Assembly (NCBI GenBank): GCA_022376515.1
Contig: WTXI01000012.1
Coordinates: forward strand, 310,001 to 374,000
Direction: 5' to 3'
Source: Lactifluus volemus
Lineage: Eukaryota; Basidiomycota; Agaricomycetes; Russulales; Russulaceae
DNA length: 64,000 bases
The notes beneath the pieces are model-generated. The model did not search any database, was not told where the DNA came from, and saw nothing but the letters and a program-made list of their open reading frames with translations. The first letter of the stretch is position 1. Each line of letters starts with the position of its first letter. Below, in pieces: positions 58,333 to 64,000 of the stretch. The position numbers and the translations under genes are program-made.

Positions 58333-60110
58333 ATGGTCAGCGTGACCCCTGTAGAGTCCATGGAAACGTCTGGTGCATCTCCCTCTTCCAACCACATTTC
58401 TTCTCTGGGAAGGCCAACGTCTGTTACTAAGCCTAATGAGACGTCGCCACTTCTTCAACAACAGAGCGCGCAAGGAGCAGAGCAGGGCCTCTCAGGGAGG
58501 TGGCACTTTGCACAATTATCCGTGTCGGCATTCATTGACAGCAACACTGGTTTGCTGTTTGTTGCCGCATCTTCATTCTGCTTTTCTGCGATGATTGTAT
58601 CTGTCAAGTGGCTCAACACACTGGACAAGCCTGTGCCGACCCTCGAGGTGTGTGATATCTTCAAGGAGATTCATGTTATTTTTTGGTAAATCAGTTGAAA
58701 ACCAATCTGCGTAGCTGATATGGGTTAGAATGGCAAGTAGTTTGACAGCTCGCGGCACTCTTCGATACTGATGGAGACCAGGTCATGACATATATCTTCT
58801 CCGTCTTATACATGTGCGCCACTTCGATTCGTTGGTGGCGTTCAAGCAATGTTACCTATCGTCTTCAGGTATTTTCGAAAAATTCCGCACCCGTTTCTTG
58901 GTCCGAAGGGTGTCCGGGTCCTCCTAGTGCTCCGAGGTTTTGCAGGGTACGCATTCTGTGCCGCCTTTCAAGCTCTCCTCATCTTTTTCGCAGATTCGTT
59001 TCTATTTTTGGGTTATATTTCTCCCTGCTATACTTGTCACTATCCGATGCGACAGTGTTGACCTTCGTTGCACCAATCCTCACTGTCTTCGCTGGAGCGA
59101 TATTCCTTAAGGAGACCCTCTCTCTCAAGGATACCTGTGCCGGCTGTATGTATTCCATGGAAACAATCAGTATTATTTAATTTCCAGGGCGTTAGTATGC
59201 AGCTTCTTTGGCGTTCTTTTGATTGCAAGGCCGCATTTTCTTTTCGGAAGCCCCAAGGGAGAGCCGTTTGGAGCTGTGACGCCTTGGGAAAGGATGCTAT
59301 CTGTCTGGTAAGAAGGGTCGTGTCCCGTGGCCAGATTTTTCTCTCACCGTATTTTGTAGTGCTGCTCTCGTCGGCGTCCTGGGGATAACTGGTTCCTGTA
59401 CACCTGCTTTCAACCATCCTGATTTATGCACAAACCTCTTTTTTCCGCAGATATTATCCTCCGCGCAATCGGGAATCGAGCACACACGCTTCATTCCCTT
59501 TCATCCCTCTCTTCACAGTGTGTTCTGATTTCTACGATCGCGTATGTACCGAGCTTCCTCTTTAGAGAAACATTTTGACACCACCAATCCCAGCATGATG
59601 GTATTAAAGATCTCCCCAGTGATATCGACACGCGCTTTGTGGCTTGTTATGCTACTTCTCATTAGTATTTTTGGTTTGACTGGGCAGGTGCACGCTTTTA
59701 CCAGTACCCACTTTCCTTGCTAATCTGATTTCGCAAAGATATTCCTAACCATGGGTCTTCAACGAGAGACAGCCTCACGCGGTTCCCTTGCCAGCTATAT
59801 CTCAGTACGTGTTTTTGTGCTCATTCTGCAGATTTGCGGAAATGATTCGACTATTCTAGATTGTATTTGCTGCTATGTTTGAGTTTGTAGTTTTCCATAC
59901 TACACCCTCAGCACTCTCGATCGCTGGGACAGCGGTCATCATGAGCTCGGCCATCTATACTTCCGTAATACCCGTCCTTTCATATTAACTGTACGCATGC
60001 TCATCGCTTGTCAGCTGGTGAAAAATACGGCTATCAAGCCAGCTACTGGCGCCACCGTTGACCGAAGAGCGGTTGCTGCCCCAGATGGTAGATATAATCC
60101 GGAACCTTGA
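58333..60110 (+). CDS. EamA/SLC35-type drug-metabolite transporter, copy 1
   Basis: Eleven predicted exons are 58333-58647, 58749-58813, 58869-58946, 58994-59145, 59196-59307, 59360-59397, 59451-59541, 59594-59687, 59739-59804, 59860-59964 and 60015-60110 (403 residues). The cytosolic N-terminus holds a dileucine-type sorting motif (NETSPLL). About ten membrane segments follow. Family motifs are IPHPFLGPKGVRVLLVLRG, YLSLSDATVLTFVAPI, AGAIFLKETLS, RAIGNRAHTLHSL, MGLQRETASRG and EFVVFHTTPSALSIAGTAVI. This is the layout of SLC35G-like fungal DMT proteins with two EamA repeats; the substrate is unknown. Every exon phase agrees with copy 2. If the last intron is retained, translation ends at SVIPVLSY. 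The stretch between exons 1 and 2 lacks the usual VRM motif and reads LFDTDGDQVMTY instead. Confidence 0.85.
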
Positions 60111-60802
60111 TGACTACCTGGACACTCACCCCCTGCTAATTGTCCGCTGAAATCCTAATCTTTCTGCCTCACTGGCACACGATCACGTTTTCGGCCTCAG
60201 TCTTCCTGTTACCGTCACCCTTGGGACATAAATGTATATACTGATGGCGCAGAAAAAGGGACTACCTTTCAATGCACTCAGCTTACCAACTTGTAAAACT
60301 TTGAGACGAGTGACGGTACCAGCCATGTGGTGGAAGACAGTAGTTTTGCCAGTGTTTTGGTTCCATGTGACGTAACTCAGCCTGGTGGGGCGAAATCTGA
60401 GTGCGCGCGGACCAGGAGCCTTGTATCAGTGTGGCGATCAGGTAGGTGACAAAGACACAAAGCTACGTAACTGCAGTCAAAAGGGGTAAATTTGAAAAAC
60501 CACCGGGCGGTTAGTCTAAGTTGCCTGTGGGAAATAAACGGGCCACGGGCCGCAGCAGCAGGAACGTGCTGCCCACTGGCACTTGTCTCTGGACCCTGGT
60601 GAGGCATTTTCAACCTAGGCCAGAGGCTGTAGATGAGCCCTCTCGCAGCTGCTTTCATGTTCCACAGATATCGCAGTGACGAGTAACCCTTGCATAACGG
60701 GACATTTTGCCATCTAACGTAATGCCGACGCCTAGCCGAGTCACCTGTCTATCGATTAAACTTCGTCATACATTTCTTCCATACCAACATTACCGTACCA
60801 GC
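60111..60802. other. Spacer between the two transporter genes
   Basis: Part of it (around 60240-60340) resembles the 3' flank of copy 2, with CTACCTTTCAATGC against CTACCTTTCAATAC, so the duplication includes downstream sequence. On the minus strand a short stretch reads NTGKTTVFHHMAGTV, which could be a fragment of a convergent gene but is too short to assign. Confidence 0.4.
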
Positions 60803-62548
60803 ATGGGCTCCGCAGATATCACGGAAACCTGTGGTGCATTTCCCTCTGATCACGAATCACTTCGGGGTGGCCTGCCAATCTCTGCCCCCAATGAGACGTC
60901 GCCATTGCTTCAACACTCTGGAGGACAAGGAACAGAACAGAACCTATCACGGAGGTGGCAGCCTGCGCGATTGTCTGCCTCTGGTTTTATCGATAGGAAC
61001 GCCGGTTTACTTCTTATTGCAGCTTCTCAGTTCTTCTTTTCTGCTATGAATGTTTCTGTCAAGTGGCTCAACACATTGGACGAGCCTGTGCCAACGCTCG
61101 AGGTGTGTCATTCCTTCAAGGCGATTTAAATCATCCTTTCACCTGAACCAGTTTAAAACCAATCTACGTAGCTGATGTGTGTCAGAATGGCAAGTAATTT
61201 GACAGCTCGCGGTACTCTTGGATGCTGAAGGAAATCAGGCCATGACATATGTCTTTTCCGTCCTATACATGTGCGCCACGTCCTTGATTGTATCCAAGCT
61301 ATGTTTCCAAATTTTGTCAGGTATTTTCGAAACATTCCACACCCGTTGCTTGGTCCGAAAGGTGTCCGAGTCCTCCTAGTGCTCCGAGGTTTTACAGGGT
61401 AGCGGATTCTGTGCAGCCTTTTGAACTTTGTTCATTGTTATCGCAGGTTCTTTGCTCTTTCTGGGATGTATTTCTCCCTACAATACTTGCCATTGTCCGA
61501 TGCGACAGTGCTGACCTTCATTACGCCAACCCTCACCACCTTCTCGGGGGCGATATTTCTCAAGGAACTCCTCTCTCTCAAGGAGACGTGTGCCGGCTGT
61601 AAGTTTTCCCAGGCAATCAGCATTATTATCGCAGTTTACGGGATGTTACTAGTGTGCAGCTTCTTTGGCGTTATTTTGATTGCAAGGCCGCATTTTCTTT
61701 TCGGTAGTCCCAAGGGAGAACCGTCTGAGGTGGTGACGCCTGGTCAAAGAATGCTATCCGTTGGGTCAGAAGGAGCATATCTTTCATCCGGTGTTTTCTC
61801 TCATGCTACGCTATAGTGCTGCTCTCATCGGCGTACTGGGGTCGACTGGAACCCGTGAGCATCCTTTCGGCCACCCTGATTCATCTATCTTATTTTTTAC
61901 AGTCACCGTCCTCCGCGCAATCGGAAAAAGAGCACACACACTTCATTCCCTTTCATTTTTCTCTTCACACTGTGTTCTACTTTCTACTATTGGGTATGTC
62001 CCTTTACTGCGCATTAAAGAACATCTTGATGCCACCCATCCCAGCATGATAGCGTTCAAAACCCCCCCAGTGATACCAACACGCACTTTGTGGCTTGTTA
62101 TGCTACCTCTCATCGGTATTTTTGGGTTGATTGCCCAGGTACGTGCTTCATTCACTTCCCATTCTAACCTGATTTCGCGAAGATACTTGTAACTATGGGT
62201 CTTCAACGGGAGACTGCTTCGCGTGGTACCCTTGCTGTCTATACATCAGTAAGTCTTTCTATGCCCATCCTGTAGACGTGTGCAAGCGGCTCAACTGTTC
62301 TAGATCGTGTTTGCTGTTATGTTTGAGTTTGTAGTTTTCCATACTACACCCTCAGCACTCTCAATCGCTGGGACAGCGGTCATCATGAGCTTGGCCATCT
62401 ATATTTCCGTAATATCCGTCCTTTCAGATTAACCGTACGCATGCTCACAGCTTGTCAGCTGATGAAAAGGACGGTTATCACGCCAGCTACTGGGGCCACC
62501 ATTGACCGAATAGCGGTCGCTGCCCCAGACCGCGACAACAATCCCTAA
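60803..62548 (+). CDS. EamA/SLC35-type drug-metabolite transporter, copy 2
   Basis: Eleven predicted exons are 60803-61102, 61206-61270, 61321-61398, 61447-61598, 61653-61764, 61817-61854, 61903-61993, 62045-62138, 62183-62248, 62304-62408 and 62459-62548 (396 residues). Exons 2-10 have the same lengths and phases as in copy 1. Motifs: NETSPLL near the N-terminus, SAMNVSVKWLNTLDEPVPTL, FRNIPHPLLGPKGVRVLL, FFALSGMYFSLQYLPLSDAT, GAIFLKELLSLKETCAG, CSFFGVILIARPHFLFG, RAIGKRAHTLHSL, MGLQRETASRGTLAVY and VIMSLAIY. Likely an integral membrane solute carrier of the secretory or vacuolar system. The start is the Met aligning with copy 1; an upstream in-frame Met at 60707 is less likely. The soluble tail encoded by exon 11 is conserved in frame with copy 1. 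Confidence 0.87.
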
Positions 62549-64000
62549 CTCTAATGACTACCCCACCTCTTTTCTCTACAACTAATCGTCCACAGAAAAC
62601 ATTGAAAAAGCCCTTGTTCGACAAACATTCCTTGTCTCTCGCGGAGTCGCGGGACATAGTGTACCTATTTGGATGGACGGGATTCCAGGAACATGCTCTG
62701 CTAATGCAGATTCCAATTACACTACCTTTCAATACGGTCTTCACAACTTTATCAACGTGTCAACTTTTAGATGAATGATACCACGACTAGTGCAGGACAG
62801 TAACAAGGATATAAGAAGTTTCTCATCTCCGAGTCAACAGCGCAGCTAAAGAGTTGCAGATATAGATTGATAAGTGGTGGTGTTTTGGGATGCATCAACA
62901 ATGGCATCCACATCAAAGAAGTCCAGAACCTGGACGTGCTTGATCATCTTTCATACGATGACGTTATCTCATTGCCATCACGATTCCTTGACCACTTCTC
63001 CTAGATAAATTACGTGCAAAGGAAGCCGTGATTCAAACACAAAGGAAGGGTAAAGGGCCGAATGGCTACGTGGTACTAGACGGGCAGGTGGTGGTCGGCA
63101 GAACAGCAGAGAGAAGGAGGTGAGGACTTGTTAAAGGGCATGTCCTACTCTGAGGTTACAGTACCGCGCTCAGGGTGTTGGACTTTTCTGTCTTGTGCAT
63201 GAGGATCGATCGTCTTACGGCCACATTGTACCCCACGCCTTACACGACAGGGACAGGTGCTGGCAATGTCAAAGTGAGCTCTGAGGTCGATTTTGGAGCC
63301 CCATGGTATGCCATCAAGCTTGGCTTCCCAGAGAGCTAACCTCCTCCTACCTGAACTGGGCATGATCCCGGCGACGACCATCTGAGCGACCAAGATAAGC
63401 GCCAACATTTTGAATCCCTCGCAACACGCTGCGACCACCTCTGGCACCGTGTCGATCGTGACGACACTCGCGTTTCGCAGTCAGTACCCAACGGTGCTGC
63501 GCACCGCATATCCTGTAGGTCTGCCTGCAAACCCATGTATATGTACTCTCCGCTAGGGCCTATATTCTGCCGAATACTCACTCACGTGAGCGCGCGGCGT
63601 GGGAAATATCATGGTAGGGTCACAGTTGACTCCCTCCAGGTTGAGGGTTTACACCACACCACTTTAATATACCGCTGAGTTGGACGCGTACATCATCGTC
63701 AGAGCTATGTCTCTTTATTTCTTTCCTGGAAGTGAGTCGAGGACTAATGAGAACTGTACACAGCTCCTTGCAATGCCGTTAGTAATCTCTTCTCCACTTT
63801 GGCCCCGGCTGACAGGCAGCTGTAGCTATCTATGACAACCCGTAACTGAGTCGCGTGGGAACACAAAAATAAACGGGCTGGTCCACTCACGCCACTGGCA
63901 CCTGCGCGTCCAGGCTTCCAGCAGCCTCGGCCAGGAGTAGATGGAATCCACTTCACACTTACTCTCATCCAATATGCTAGTCTCAAGTGCTCCAGTAGGA
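62549..64000. other. Right end of window, no gene recognised
   Basis: Frames of up to 100 codons on the minus strand (63447-63145 and 63986-63744) have no domain that I know, and their mutual overlaps suggest shifts. A gene entering from beyond the window cannot be excluded. Confidence 0.4.

Noticed and set aside
58814..58830. Loss of the intron 2 donor in transporter copy 1
   Set aside because: Comparing ACGTCC in copy 2 with ACTTCG in copy 1 first suggested a dead splice site. The shared donor GTGCGC seven bases upstream keeps the frame in both copies and restores a Y-M-Y-F-R junction, so no defect is needed.
60280..60380. NTGKTT on the minus strand as a P-loop ATPase
   Set aside because: The stretch is too short, lacks the full Walker A pattern, and no neighbouring exon continues it.

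Overview
The window looks like nuclear DNA of a filamentous basidiomycete, most likely an agaricomycete. The genes I could resolve have many short introns (about 47-98 bp). They include a TFIID subunit TAF11, an Sfp1-type and a second C2H2 zinc-finger regulator, ten-helix EamA/SLC35-type transporters, and cysteine-rich secreted proteins ending in the CPL1-like domain of basidiomycetes. No species can be named from sequence alone. Exon boundaries were placed by hand from GT/AG sites, reading-frame continuity and comparison between paralogues.

Layout. 1-3.3 kb: no convincing gene. 3.3-7.4 kb: three diverged, broken minus-strand copies of a gene resembling fungal HNH-nuclease-domain proteins. 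9.3-11.3 kb: Sfp1-like zinc-finger gene (minus). 11.3-25.1 kb: a 13.8-kb stretch with no recognisable gene, holding microsatellites, a strong hairpin and a tRNA-like fold. 25.1-27.4 kb: TAF11 (minus) and a C2H2 regulator (plus), divergent with only 44 bp between start codons. The regulator has one base missing in a finger linker. 29.8-30.6 kb: three tRNA-Tyr-like loci, all with anticodon ATA. 33.3-57.0 kb: an amplified cluster of seven CPL1-like gene copies (called A-G here). A, B, F and G are intact, C and D each have a one-base frameshift in exon 3, and E is truncated. 38.27-42.75 kb: a 4.5-kb giant inverted repeat with foldback-transposon architecture sits between copy B and its 3' flank. 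58.3-62.5 kb: two tandem 11-exon drug/metabolite-transporter genes, both intact. 62.5-64 kb: nothing recognisable.

How it fits together. The housekeeping part (Sfp1-like regulator, TAF11, C2H2 factor) lies beside an unstable part. There, units of secreted-protein gene, promoter and flanking repeat were duplicated several times. Each unit carries a short perfect or near-perfect hairpin and, in two units, a block of unknown, apparently decayed sequence. The signal peptides, the VRQ and KKR(W) candidate processing sites and the cysteine spacing suggest the cluster makes processed extracellular proteins. The transporter pair is a separate local duplication.

Several frameshifts, and many one-base gaps in the right arm of the palindrome, fall at short homopolymers. 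Assembly error must be excluded before those genes are called dead.
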